Assembly (NCBI RefSeq): GCF_016908595.1
Contig: NZ_JAFBEC010000005.1
Location: forward strand, 1 to 64,000
Direction of reading: 5' to 3'
Length of the DNA stretch: 64,000 bases
Source of the DNA: Geomicrobium sediminis
Lineage (GTDB): Bacteria; Bacillota; Bacilli; Bacillales; Marinococcaceae
The translations under genes and the position numbers were made by a program. Within the stretch, counting starts at the first letter, position 1. The number at the start of each line of letters is the position of its first letter. The notes below the pieces were generated by a model. That model saw nothing but the letters and a program-made list of their open reading frames with translations. It was not told the origin of the DNA and made no database searches. Of the stretch, positions 1 through 9,975 are shown in pieces.

Positions 1-1344
<1,344 letters not shown>

Positions 1345-1392
1345 CCTGTCGTGAATCGCTAACTGATCGCTATTCTTTCAACCACAAGTCGT

Positions 1393-1422
1393 GCTTTCCT
1401 TATCCTCGTCGATAAGGAAAGC
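1393..1422 (+). terminator. Hairpin after the exosporium gene
   Basis: A perfect 12-bp inverted repeat, GCTTTCCTTATC and GATAAGGAAAGC, with a 6-base loop lies about 50 bases after the stop. There is no clear T run afterwards, so it is a probable but not classic intrinsic terminator. Confidence 0.55.
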
Positions 1423-1484
1423 GCCCTTCAATCAAGTCTGTATTTTCAGAAAATGTTATACTGAATAAAAAAAGGATTGAAATA

Positions 1485-2144
1485 ATGTATATCGAACGTC
1501 TTTCTACCTCTTTACCGAAGAGATTAGACTATGGAAACAATGAGCAAGTCATTAGCGCGATTGCAAAAGAAGCGCAATCGGAGGCTTTTCTGACTAAACT
1601 CGGATTTACAGGTGATGACGTAGCAGATAAGAAGCATCACGGTGGTCTGGAACGGGCCGTTTGCTTTTATCCACACGAACACTATTCTTATTGGGAAGAA
1701 CAATTTAACCTTTCTCTTCCAAAAGCAGCTTTCGGTGAAAACATTACCGTTTCAGGCCTTCTAGAACGCGAAGTATATTTAGGCAATATTTACCGCGTTG
1801 GAGACGCAATGATTCAAATTACTCAAGCACGAACACCTTGTCGGACCATAGTCCAGCATACGGGAATTGCCGATTTCCTTGTGCACATTATACGAACAGG
1901 CTTTACAGGATATTTAGCTAAAGTGTTACATGAGGGAACTGTTTATGCGGATAGCACGATTGAACTACTAGAAGAACCACCTATTAAGATGAGTGTTTTG
2001 CGATGCAACGAAATTTATTACCATGAAAGAGAAAACCTTAGCGATGTCAATCAACTCCTACAAATAGAAAGCCTTGCCGAGGAATGGCGAGACATGCTTA
2101 ATAAACGTAAACAACAGATCACAAACAAAGTCGCCCGCGATTAG
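1485..2144 (+). CDS. MOSC domain protein, YiiM-like
   Basis: 219 residues. The sequence shows a MOSC beta-barrel: a KHHGG motif at residues 50-54, a GENITV segment at 84-89, and the conserved cysteine in TPCR (C119), the residue proposed in the family to carry sulfur or contact the molybdenum cofactor. The C-terminal ~60 residues form the helical 3-alpha extension typical of YiiM-type MOSC proteins. Family members act with the molybdenum cofactor, for example in reducing N-hydroxylated bases; the substrate here cannot be told. It stands alone, preceded by a short AAGGA ribosome site, and shares a bidirectional terminator with convergent floT. Confidence 0.8.
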   Translation: MYIERLSTSLPKRLDYGNNEQVISAIAKEAQSEAFLTKLGFTGDDVADKKHHGGLERAVCFYPHEHYSYWEEQFNLSLPKAAFGENITVSGLLEREVYLGNIYRVGDAMIQITQARTPCRTIVQHTGIADFLVHIIRTGFTGYLAKVLHEGTVYADSTIELLEEPPIKMSVLRCNEIYYHERENLSDVNQLLQIESLAEEWRDMLNKRKQQITNKVARD

Positions 2145-2172
2145 CTCGTTGCGGACGACTTTGTTTTCTTTT
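2125..2172. terminator. Bidirectional terminator between the MOSC gene and floT
   Basis: Arms ACAAAGTCGCCCGC and GCGGACGACTTTGT form a 14-bp stem with one weak pair. The plus strand continues TTTTCTTTT and the minus strand TTTG. The left arm overlaps the last codons of the MOSC gene. Confidence 0.7.
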
Positions 2173-3775
2173 ATGATTTAGTATTATCTTGATCAAAAAA
2201 CGGATCAATCGTTTCATCGCGTTCTGGATCTAAATCATCCTGATTGCTGTCATCAACTCGCTCATCACTCGGTTTCTCTTTATGAACGGTGTTAGACTCA
2301 GCACTCTCTTTTGAGGCTGCAAATTCAGGATATGCTTCTCGCACTGAATTGCCTACACTAGAGCTTCCTCTAGCGACAAAGCTTTCAAGCATTTCTTTTA
2401 AGTCCATCCCTGTTGCTTCTTTTAGACTTTCTTGAACACCTAACATCGTTTGTGTCACGTTTGACGTAATTCGATTCGCTCCACCTTTGGAGTCAGAGCC
2501 ACCCATATCAATGACTTTGTATCCTTCAATCTGACTAAGTGGTGCTGCAACTTCTTTCGCAATGTCAGGAAGTGAGCGGATCATCATTTCCATGATTGCT
2601 GCTTCACCGTATTTCTCCATTGCTTCGGCCATAAGCTCTTTCGCCTCCGCCTCGGCACGACCCTTCTCACGAATAACTTCAGCTTGCGCAAGACCTTCAG
2701 CACGTTGAATTGATGCTTCTGCTTCACCATCAATACGAGCTTTCTCTGCTTCAGCTTCTGCTTTCGCTTTAATGTCATACGCATCTGCATCTGCTTGAGC
2801 TTTACGACGCTTTTGCTCCTCTTGTTCTAAGGTAACTTGACGTTGTCGTTCAATGAATTGCACTTGCATTTCTTCTTCTGTTACTTCTTGATTTAATCTT
2901 GCTTGCTCTAATTGATACGCTTGTTCAGACTGTGCTCGAGCACGTTCCGTTTCACGTTTGAATTCAGCTTCTTTAATGTCACGCTCTTTTTGAGATTGTG
3001 AAACCGTCGTACTCCTCGTATTCTCTTCTTGTTGTGCTTCTTGGTCGTTTTTCGCTTTGTACATTCGTGTTTCTTTCTCAGCGTCTGACTCTGCCATGTC
3101 CGCTTTTTTGCGAATTTCAGCAATTCGTGGACGCCCTAGATTCTCTAAGTACCCATTCTCTTCATCCGCATCACGAAGATCGTCTAGACCGAACGACGTA
3201 ATTGTAAAGCCCATGTTATCAAGTTCAACTTGTGCAATGTCTTGAACTTGATGGCTAAACGATTCACGGTCATTATTAATCATTTCTACTGATAGTTTTG
3301 ATAAAATTGCTCGTAAATTAGTCCCGAGTACTTTAGAGACCTCTTCTTCAATCTCAGTATCTTTCTTTCCTAGAAACTGTTCTGCATAATTTGCAATTCC
3401 ATCTAATGAATCGGCAATCTTAACAGAAGCAATTGCGTCTGCGACGACAGGTACCCCTTGACTCGTGTACACTTTAGGCGTCGTTAACTTAATTTGAAAG
3501 GAGTTCAAATCAACGGGTGTACTCGTTTGGAAAAACTTCAAACGTTGCCCACCACCACGAATGATCTTCATGCTTCGACCATTTTCATCTTGAAAGATTC
3601 GATTGTCCTTTTCTGGATCACCTAAGTTTGGACCCGTAATAATTAAAGCTTCATTTGAACGCGCGGTTTTGTATCTGCGTTTAACATAAATGAATGCAAC
3701 AATCCCAAATAAAACCGCTACTGCAGCTAATACTGCAAGAATAATAAAAATTACTGTACCCGTACCAAAATCCAT
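2171..3775 (-). CDS. floT: Flotillin-like membrane scaffold protein FloT
   Basis: 534 residues, preceded by AGAGGTGATGGA-ATG. One N-terminal membrane segment (about residues 6-30) is followed by an SPFH/band-7 domain (about 40-230) and a long coiled coil rich in EA repeats (about 230-400), with a conserved C-terminal segment RITSNVTQTMLGVQESLKEATG. This is the standard build of bacterial flotillins that organise functional membrane microdomains and influence membrane fluidity, secretion and sporulation. In B. subtilis floT follows the NfeD-family gene yuaF; no such partner is found here, and the last ~70 residues are an acidic, low-complexity tail (E, D, S, K). Single-gene unit. Identity is confident; physiological role is inferred from the family. 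Confidence 0.92.
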   Translation of the reverse strand: MDFGTGTVIFIILAVLAAVAVLFGIVAFIYVKRRYKTARSNEALIITGPNLGDPEKDNRIFQDENGRSMKIIRGGGQRLKFFQTSTPVDLNSFQIKLTTPKVYTSQGVPVVADAIASVKIADSLDGIANYAEQFLGKKDTEIEEEVSKVLGTNLRAILSKLSVEMINNDRESFSHQVQDIAQVELDNMGFTITSFGLDDLRDADEENGYLENLGRPRIAEIRKKADMAESDAEKETRMYKAKNDQEAQQEENTRSTTVSQSQKERDIKEAEFKRETERARAQSEQAYQLEQARLNQEVTEEEMQVQFIERQRQVTLEQEEQKRRKAQADADAYDIKAKAEAEAEKARIDGEAEASIQRAEGLAQAEVIREKGRAEAEAKELMAEAMEKYGEAAIMEMMIRSLPDIAKEVAAPLSQIEGYKVIDMGGSDSKGGANRITSNVTQTMLGVQESLKEATGMDLKEMLESFVARGSSSVGNSVREAYPEFAASKESAESNTVHKEKPSDERVDDSNQDDLDPERDETIDPFFDQDNTKS

Positions 3776-3927
3776 TCCATCACCTCTTTTTCTTAGTTAC
3801 ACTACATACGTTTGCAAATTACACTAAGTTTCAACAATACAGAAAAATCATATTAATTGTAACGAAGGCTGGATGATAATGACAAGTGATTCCATGCAAA
3901 AAACCACCGAGAAGCACACTCGAAGGT

Positions 3928-4470
3928 TTATTGGTAACGTTGTAATAACTCTTCTGTCGTCACAATGTCCGCAAATTCATCACGCAATGTTGCAAGCGTC
4001 ACATCGTGAATGGTCTGTGCGTCAAAAGGTGCAATTGCCGCTGCTGACGTTGCATCAGATACTAACGTCGTTTTAAAACCTAGATTTCCACTCATTCGAA
4101 CTGTCGTGGATACGCAATGCTGCGTTGTAAAACCTGCGATAATGACCTCTGACGCTCCATGTTCCTTTAAAACACTTTCCAAATTCGTACCGATAAACGC
4201 ACTGTTAACGTCTTTTTGAATAATGATCTCATTTTCAACAGGCAGAACTTGTTCCATAAACGAATGGGTCTGACTCCCTTTGTAAAACAATGATGTTGGA
4301 TCGGTTCTCGTATGTTGAATATGTATGATGAGACCTTCTTGTTCACGGATCCAATGCAAAATCTCACCTGCATGTTCAGCCGCCTTAGGAGTACTAAATT
4401 CCCCCCAGCTCGGTTCTTCAAACGCCTTTTGAAAGTCAACGAGTACAAACGCTACTTTTTTTCCACTCAT
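3928..4470 (-). CDS. Isochorismatase-family cysteine hydrolase
   Basis: 180 residues. The isochorismatase-like triad is visible: D12 in VLVDFQ, K86 in IIQKDVNSAF, and the nucleophile C119 in GFTTQHCVSTT. A cis-peptide-type GF-T-T segment precedes the Cys. Family members hydrolyse amides or ethers (nicotinamide, N-carbamoyl compounds, isochorismate); nothing fixes the substrate here. Its start codon overlaps the stop of the PadR gene (ATGA), making it the third gene of the MFS-PadR-hydrolase operon. The context suggests that it acts on the compound exported by the MFS protein or sensed by PadR. No intrinsic terminator is obvious between it and floT. Confidence 0.85.
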   Translation of the reverse strand: MSGKKVAFVLVDFQKAFEEPSWGEFSTPKAAEHAGEILHWIREQEGLIIHIQHTRTDPTSLFYKGSQTHSFMEQVLPVENEIIIQKDVNSAFIGTNLESVLKEHGASEVIIAGFTTQHCVSTTVRMSGNLGFKTTLVSDATSAAAIAPFDAQTIHDVTLATLRDEFADIVTTEELLQRYQ

Positions 4471-5108
4471 TCCATCACCCCTCCGTCATTTTTATGCTTA
4501 TGAAACTGTAAAAACAACCGCTCAAATTCTTCATAGGTAATTTCTTCTTCTTCCCAAAGTTCCTCAGCATTTTCAAGGATCGCTTGTGTTGATTGAATCC
4601 AATTTAAATAGAGCTTTTCTTGATGAATGGCATGCGAATAGACTGCTGATGCCATAACGATTCGTTTTTTTATGGCTTGTCGTTCGCGAATGCTTGCCGA
4701 AGTATCGTCTAGAAACTGCTCCATTTGTTCAATCTTTTCTTTTTGTTCACGCTCAAAGGTTTGTAATTGAAACAATACATCCTTAAGAGACAATTGATCC
4801 ATAAAAAAAGCTTGCATTAGGAATGGATCTTTTCGTTTCGGAAGGGTTGGAGGCTGACTAAGCCATCGTATCATTTCCGCTTTACCTGATTCTGTAATCT
4901 GGTACAACTTCTTATCTGGCTTCCCGACTTGCGTAACAAGCCTACTTTCAATTAAACCTTCATTCTCTAACTTTGCTAGTTCAGGATAGATTTGCGAAAG
5001 GTTCGAATGCCAAAACACACTAACAAACCCATCAAACTCCTGCTTTATGTCGTAACCGCTCGCTTCCCACGTCGTTAATAACCCAAGTAGTCCGTGCCTT
5101 AAACTCAT
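4467..5108 (-). CDS. PadR-family transcriptional regulator
   Basis: 213 residues. An N-terminal winged helix (about residues 1-85: LRHGLLGLL, SGYDIKQEF, SQIYPELAKLENEGLI, KKLYQITESGK) is followed by the helical dimerisation domain of the longer PadR subgroup (about 95-180). Regulators of this type repress linked transporter or phenolic-acid genes and are released by small aromatic or drug-like ligands. Start and stop both overlap neighbours by 4 bp (ATGA), so it is translationally coupled to the MFS gene upstream and the hydrolase downstream. The perfect 46-bp palindrome just ahead of the operon is its likely operator, which would make the operon autoregulated. Confidence 0.9.
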   Translation of the reverse strand: MSLRHGLLGLLTTWEASGYDIKQEFDGFVSVFWHSNLSQIYPELAKLENEGLIESRLVTQVGKPDKKLYQITESGKAEMIRWLSQPPTLPKRKDPFLMQAFFMDQLSLKDVLFQLQTFEREQKEKIEQMEQFLDDTSASIRERQAIKKRIVMASAVYSHAIHQEKLYLNWIQSTQAILENAEELWEEEEITYEEFERLFLQFHKHKNDGGVME

Positions 5109-6316
5109 TGTATGTTTGTCTCCTCTTTTCCACCGATCCCAATCCTCGGGAAAGTAATCACACCCATTGCGCCTGTCACGATGAGAATTGTTGCCATAAT
5201 GGCGACCGTCTCTGTTATCGTCAGTGTACTTAACAGCCAGCCACTAATCAAGATACTAGGAAGCATCATGCCATTTGAAACTAAGAAATACATCGTAAAC
5301 ATTCGTGTGTAATACGCCGGCTTCGACCATTCTTGAATTAATGTGACGGTTGTCACTTGAAAAAGACCGAGTGCAAACCCTTGAATGACGAAAAAAGGCA
5401 AGAGCACAGAAAGCGAATTAGCAAATCCGACCGCTATAAATGTTACCGCTAAAAACAAAAATGGAGGAAATAACAACCATTTACGTTCAAAACGCTTCAT
5501 CAACCTCGGTGCAAAAAAAGCTCCTAACGTAATACCTACAATGTTACAAATGCCGATCCAAGCCATATTCTCCACGCCTAGATGCAGCTTGTCAGTTAGA
5601 AAATGAATAAGAATAAGCTCAAATGCCGTTGCGATTAACATTCCAATGGCTATGAAGGTGTAAAGCATCCGAAACCGTTTTGAAGACCAAACTTCTCTTA
5701 ATCCCGCTCGAATTTGTTCAATTAATCGTTCACTCCCTTGATTAGTTGCGGGACTTTTCGGAATTTTAATCGTACATAACGTTGCGATGAGTAATGCAAC
5801 AATGGCAGCAATGAGCAATACTTCAACTGGAAATTGAAGCGCTAAAACAAATCCAGAAACTGCTTGAGCAACGATTCGCAGGATTGTGATCGACATCTGG
5901 AATAATGCGTTTGCTTTCGGACGATGATCATGATTCACGAATTGGGGAACGAGCGCTTGGCTTGACGGTAAGAAAAATAAATCAAAGATGCTCAGTAACA
6001 TAAGCAAAACGAAAAGAATTGGTAACGAAACTGATGACAAAAACAAAGTTAGTACAATGACAATGATTGCTCGTATACTGTTTGAGAAGCGAATAACCAG
6101 TTTCAAATTCTTTCCTTCAATCCATGAGCCGATCGGTAAAGCAAGGAATAATAAAGGTGCGTAATACGCGACATAAAACCAAGTAAACATTGAAGGATCA
6201 CTTACTCGAGATTCCATTTCCTTAAGCAAGGCAAAGAATAAAACAGCATCAGCAAAAATCGTTAACAATCGATTTCCATAGATTGCTTTAAACGCTGGGG
6301 TCCACATCCGTTTCAC
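5105..6316 (-). CDS. MFS transporter (probable efflux)
   Basis: 403 residues with about 12 predicted membrane segments in two halves and a cytosolic basic loop near residue 195. The PLLFLALPIGSWIEG segment matches motif-A-like loops of the MFS drug-efflux and MFS_3 type. First gene of the MFS-PadR-hydrolase operon; ribosome site GAGGTGAAACGG before ATG. The 5' end lies only 4 bp from the 46-bp palindrome, so expression is probably controlled there. The natural substrate is unknown; linkage to PadR favours an aromatic acid or an antimicrobial. There is no sign of truncation. Confidence 0.85.
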   Translation of the reverse strand: MKRMWTPAFKAIYGNRLLTIFADAVLFFALLKEMESRVSDPSMFTWFYVAYYAPLLFLALPIGSWIEGKNLKLVIRFSNSIRAIIVIVLTLFLSSVSLPILFVLLMLLSIFDLFFLPSSQALVPQFVNHDHRPKANALFQMSITILRIVAQAVSGFVLALQFPVEVLLIAAIVALLIATLCTIKIPKSPATNQGSERLIEQIRAGLREVWSSKRFRMLYTFIAIGMLIATAFELILIHFLTDKLHLGVENMAWIGICNIVGITLGAFFAPRLMKRFERKWLLFPPFLFLAVTFIAVGFANSLSVLLPFFVIQGFALGLFQVTTVTLIQEWSKPAYYTRMFTMYFLVSNGMMLPSILISGWLLSTLTITETVAIMATILIVTGAMGVITFPRIGIGGKEETNIQ

Positions 6317-6320
6317 CTCA

Positions 6321-6366
6321 TATATAAATTATCATATATAAATATTTATATATGATAATTTATATA
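6321..6366. promoter_or_regulatory. Perfect 46-bp palindrome, probable PadR operator and promoter
   Basis: The 46 bases equal their own reverse complement exactly, with the centre between 6343 and 6344. The inner core is ATATAAATATTTATAT and the outer arms carry AAATTATCAT and ATGATAATTT. Only one C and one G occur. It ends 5 bp before the MFS start codon (on the minus strand), so it overlaps the place where the operon promoter must lie; a minus-strand TTATCA ... GATAAT pair about 17-18 bases apart lies inside it. Position and symmetry fit binding by a dimeric winged-helix repressor, most simply the PadR protein encoded in the same operon. Confidence 0.75.
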
Positions 6367-6373
6367 AAAGCAA

Positions 6374-6415
6374 CAAAAAAAGCTACACAAAACGAAAAAT
6401 ATCGTTTCGTGTAGC
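6374..6415 (-). terminator. Intrinsic terminator of the GNAT gene
   Basis: On the minus strand GCTACACGAAACGA pairs with TCGTTTTGTGTAGC (one weak pair) and is followed by TTTTTTTG, directly after the acetyltransferase stop codon. Confidence 0.85.
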
Positions 6416-6421
6416 CCTACT

Positions 6422-6916
6422 TTAGACGTGAACTCCCTCTGCTACGAGAGAATGAATTGGCTTTTTGACGGTTGCAACATCAATGTGGATCCCTTGAATA
6501 TTCTTTGTAACAATCTCTTCTGTTTCATAGCCAAGACGTTGGTACAACACCATATTACGATCAACTGCCGTTCGGACCCGGCACGATACTGACTGTTTGC
6601 CTAACGTTTTAGCTTCAGCTTCTAGTGCTGTAATGAGCTTTTTAGCATAACCATTCCCTTGATTCTCTGGCGGTACAGATAATCGGAAGAAATATATATC
6701 ATCATCACTAATCACATAACGAAGCATGGCGACCGGTTCGTCTCCCTCCATACCGATTAACGCTTTCTCTCCACCGTTCAATCCTTCGCGAATCGACTCG
6801 GGTGTTTCTAATAAAGCGCTTGAAGAAGGTGTTGCATGTTTATATTCAGCAAATGCATCATGCATGAGCGTGCATACGATTGTTGCGTCATCTGGTGTTG
6901 CGTAGTAAACGTTCAT
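6422..6916 (-). CDS. GNAT-family N-acetyltransferase
   Basis: 164 residues. The acetyl-CoA binding loop is visible as ENQGNGYAKKLI, after the usual strand (YFFRLSV), and the C-terminal part has the YQRLGYETEE element typical of GNAT folds. Ribosome site AGGAGGTCAAG before ATG. Single-gene unit with its own terminator. The acceptor is unknown; small-molecule amine or antibiotic acetylation are the usual roles. Confidence 0.85.
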   Translation of the reverse strand: MNVYYATPDDATIVCTLMHDAFAEYKHATPSSSALLETPESIREGLNGGEKALIGMEGDEPVAMLRYVISDDDIYFFRLSVPPENQGNGYAKKLITALEAEAKTLGKQSVSCRVRTAVDRNMVLYQRLGYETEEIVTKNIQGIHIDVATVKKPIHSLVAEGVHV

Positions 6917-7015
6917 CTTGACCTCCTGAAACTTTGACTTTTTAGCAGAAAATCATTGTAAAACATTCAAGCTTAGCTGAAAAGCCATCTGGAAATAGTC
7001 AGAATAGGAATTTGT

Positions 7016-8827
7016 TTACGATTCTACGTCTACCTCTACTTCTTCGTCATCGGCTGTTTCTGATCCTTCATCTTCCTCTTCAATCTCGAACTCTTCAATA
7101 ACACCGAAATCATCTTCAACCGTCAAGTTAATAAATGAAAGAACTTGTAAGATATTCTCTTCTGTATCGACGACCGTCGCTTCAATTTCATCACCGTCTT
7201 GAATGAAAACGGCATCGGCTGATTGTGTAATATCGAATTCAAGTACACGACTTTCTCCTTCAACGAGTACTTGCAAGTATTGATTATTAAACGGATCACT
7301 CACACGATACACATTGCCGCTGATCTCCATTTCATCGTATACGTCTGTCGGTACATAGTCGTCTGCACCTAAATTAGCAGCGAGCATTTGACGATACTCT
7401 TGGAATGCACCCTCTCGTGAAGAAGCATGAGCAATGTTACCAGTTTCTGCATGAACCATCGCCATTTCTCTCATTAGACCATTTTGGTCGACGACTGGGA
7501 TCACCCATGTGTACTGATCATACACAGAATATAAGACAGGCTGAGTTCCACGCCATTGTTCACGTATGAAGGACTTGTTCACAACTTCTTGTGCTCCTCG
7601 TGCATTCAAAAGACCCGAAGAACCTGTATAATAGGTCGCCTCTCCCGTTTGCGCATTGATCATCGTAAATCCAACCATCGTATTGGATTCTTGATTTGGT
7701 CTCGTATGATCAATCATCCAGTACATATCATCGTCTGGACCTAAAACACCAATCATTTCCTCATTACTAGTCGGTTCATGAACACCTTCTTTTGTGAAAT
7801 ACGCGTTAAATAAACCGTTGCTATAACGTCCGAACCAATCAGCATATTGAAGCGCAACGCGATAATCAATCGCATTATCAATAAACTCTGGTTGCTCCCC
7901 AAGATCAAAACGTTCTGTTTCTCCAGTGACCGCATCAACTAAAATGACACCGTCTGCATTTGGACCCGTACGATAGTAATCATAATATGCATACGAATAC
8001 GCGTAATATGGATGTCCATCATCATCAGGCTCAAAAGAATAACCGATTAAAACGACATCTTCATATTGCTGACGAACGTGACGCTCTAAGTTCTCACCAA
8101 AAAATGCACTCGGAACATACTTCATGTCATGTTCACTAATCAATCTCGCTTCGGCGTTCGGATCTTCTGCACTGACCATAATGTATCCTGGTGCGGCATC
8201 GGCTCTTAACCAACGCCAAATGTTCGCATATTCAATCGGTGATACCCAATACAATTCATCATTGATCTTTTGAATGCTTGATTCTCCTAGATCATAAAAA
8301 GAAAAGTTATCGATATTACCGAATACAATTTCTGATTTATACCTTGCATACGTATACGGCACGGCACGAACTGCTTCTTCAGTCACTGACTCGATTTGCT
8401 CATCGCTCGTTTCAATGTTCCCTAAGTTGGACAATTGTTCTGTCACGGTTAGTGGAAAAACAACATTCATAAACAATAACCCGGCAAATAAAATGCTACC
8501 GATCGTCGTCGACGCATTCGTAAAAGCCAGCCTTGCTTGTTGCTTGACCTCTTCAGGATTACGAGGCACTTTTGCTGCCCCTAAAAACAGTCCTGATATC
8601 ATGAGATTTAATGCTACGATCCACCCGAAGGAGTTAAGCAAGCCACTCCAAGATAAATCAATTAACCCAAAATAAATAATATAAATGCTTATTCCAAGAC
8701 CGAGTAAGTAACGTATACCTTGAAATGCAAACCAAGCTTTTGCATTACGTCTAAGGCCATACTTCCAAGCTTTAGGGTTTAATTCAATTGTCGTTAAACC
8801 CATAATTAAAATCCAAATATACATCAT
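7016..8827 (-). CDS. Membrane-anchored protein with large acidic extracytoplasmic region, unknown function
   Basis: 603 residues. Not assigned to a characterised family. Seen: a short hydrophobic N-terminus, then membrane segments at about residues 38-57, 65-86 and 108-130, followed by a ~470-residue soluble region probably outside the cell. That region has at least four related blocks ending in a turn such as VDAVTGETERF, INAQTGEATYY and VHAETGNIAHA, preceded by a strand of the YWVSPI / YTWVIPV type; this looks like repeated PepSY-like units. The last ~25 residues are almost all E and D. No catalytic motif or metal site is evident. Single gene, with a short palindrome between it and the PhzF gene. 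Possible roles are modulation of secreted enzymes or envelope sensing (inference only). Confidence 0.6.
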   Translation of the reverse strand: MMYIWILIMGLTTIELNPKAWKYGLRRNAKAWFAFQGIRYLLGLGISIYIIYFGLIDLSWSGLLNSFGWIVALNLMISGLFLGAAKVPRNPEEVKQQARLAFTNASTTIGSILFAGLLFMNVVFPLTVTEQLSNLGNIETSDEQIESVTEEAVRAVPYTYARYKSEIVFGNIDNFSFYDLGESSIQKINDELYWVSPIEYANIWRWLRADAAPGYIMVSAEDPNAEARLISEHDMKYVPSAFFGENLERHVRQQYEDVVLIGYSFEPDDDGHPYYAYSYAYYDYYRTGPNADGVILVDAVTGETERFDLGEQPEFIDNAIDYRVALQYADWFGRYSNGLFNAYFTKEGVHEPTSNEEMIGVLGPDDDMYWMIDHTRPNQESNTMVGFTMINAQTGEATYYTGSSGLLNARGAQEVVNKSFIREQWRGTQPVLYSVYDQYTWVIPVVDQNGLMREMAMVHAETGNIAHASSREGAFQEYRQMLAANLGADDYVPTDVYDEMEISGNVYRVSDPFNNQYLQVLVEGESRVLEFDITQSADAVFIQDGDEIEATVVDTEENILQVLSFINLTVEDDFGVIEEFEIEEEDEGSETADDEEVEVDVES

Positions 8828-8897
8828 TCTGTTGTCCCCCTACATGTTGTCACTTAATACATACGTACAACATGCTTTAAAGATTCAGTTTCTAGCC

Positions 8898-8911
8898 ATT
8901 TCCCGGGAAAT
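8898..8911. repeat. 14-bp perfect palindrome
   Basis: ATTTCCCGGGAAAT is self-complementary and lies between the PhzF stop codon and the start of the 603-residue membrane protein (both on the minus strand). It could be an operator; there is no T run. Confidence 0.35.
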
Positions 8912-8918
8912 AGATCAT

Positions 8919-9764
8919 TTATTGTTCACTATTTACAGCGCTCCCAGTAATTCTCGTCTTTGTTACCTTTCCTAAATGCACGTATGCTTCTGCTTTCATT
9001 ACGCTTGGTCTTCCCATTGCTTCTCCTTGATGAACTTGAAACAAGTGCCACCCTTCTTGGCACGATTCTGTTCCTTTGTCGATTAAATACGCACTTAAAG
9101 CGGATGCTGCCACACCGGTTGCTGCATCTTCTTTGAACATTCCTCGACTCGGGAATTGTCTTGCGTGAACTTCACCGTTCGATTCGATTACAAACGGGTA
9201 AAAGCCGGTAGTTTCATAAGCTTCACACAGGTCCCACAAACGATCAAAATCAGGATTTAGAGCTTGTAAAACCTCATTATTCTTTAATGGAATGATTAGC
9301 TTTGATCGTGAAGTTGATCCAATTTGAATAGGTAAGTCATCACGTAAATCTACTTTAGTAATCATCAAACTTTCACAGATGTCTTGAATCGTTGGCACTT
9401 TTTCTTGAGTACTCAACGAGTTTTGCTCAACTTGAACTTCTTTGTTTTGATTCCACGTAACAGCCATTGCTCCTGCTTTCGTTTCAATCAATGCATGCTC
9501 ACCAGCTATTCTCGAATGCTCGACCAAGCTTGTCGTCGCAGCAATTGTCGCGTGTAAACAAAACGCTTTTTCTACTTTTTTCGTAAAGAAACGAAAAGCA
9601 TATGAACCTGTCTCAGCCCGCTCGACATAAACGACATCCTCATCACAATGACTTGCAAAAGTTTGTTTTTCTAACTCTGTCCATTGTTCGGTATCTAAGA
9701 CAACGCGGCAAGGATTGCCTCCATGCTCTCCTTTAGAAAAAACCCTTTTAATTCCTTGTTCCAT
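8919..9764 (-). CDS. PhzF-family isomerase-like protein
   Basis: 281 residues. PhzF family hallmarks are visible: GGNPCRVVL near residue 15-23, a Glu-containing segment near residue 42 (the family base is usually a Glu at about 45), the half-domain signature EDAATGVAASAL, and HQGEAMGRPS in the C-terminal half. Family members isomerise or epimerise small acids by proton shuttling; the phenazine enzyme is only one member and no phenazine genes are nearby. The active-site Glu context (CDEDVVYV) differs from the common SETAF type, so activity is uncertain. Ribosome site AAAGGAG well placed. Confidence 0.8.
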   Translation of the reverse strand: MEQGIKRVFSKGEHGGNPCRVVLDTEQWTELEKQTFASHCDEDVVYVERAETGSYAFRFFTKKVEKAFCLHATIAATTSLVEHSRIAGEHALIETKAGAMAVTWNQNKEVQVEQNSLSTQEKVPTIQDICESLMITKVDLRDDLPIQIGSTSRSKLIIPLKNNEVLQALNPDFDRLWDLCEAYETTGFYPFVIESNGEVHARQFPSRGMFKEDAATGVAASALSAYLIDKGTESCQEGWHLFQVHQGEAMGRPSVMKAEAYVHLGKVTKTRITGSAVNSEQ

Positions 9765-9897
9765 CTGTTGTTCGTCTCCTTTCTAATAGCGAAAATTGTC
9801 GAAATCAGTTATATTATCTTTTAAATCAACGATTTAGCTAGATTTTTCTTAGACGATCATCTAAACTAAACACACAGAAGTTAACCGAACGTTTCAC

Positions 9898-9930
9898 GCC
9901 TGAAGCTCCCCCTTGCTTCGGGCTTTTTTT
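9898..9930 (+). terminator. Plus-strand intrinsic terminator without an obvious gene
   Basis: GCCTGAAGC and GCTTCGGGC (one G-T pair) with an 8-base loop are followed directly by seven T. The orientation is plus, yet all flanking genes are on the minus strand, so it would end a plus-strand transcript starting within about 100 bases upstream or reading through. Confidence 0.7.
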
Positions 9931-9940
9931 ATGCTCAAAG

Positions 9941-9969
9941 AAAAAGCGACCGCATGGTGAGCGATCGCT
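9941..9969 (-). terminator. Intrinsic terminator of gcvH
   Basis: On the minus strand AGCGATCGC pairs with GCGGTCGCT around a 7-base loop and is followed by TTTTCTTT, a few bases after the gcvH stop codon. Confidence 0.85.
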
Positions 9970-9975
9970 AACTTC

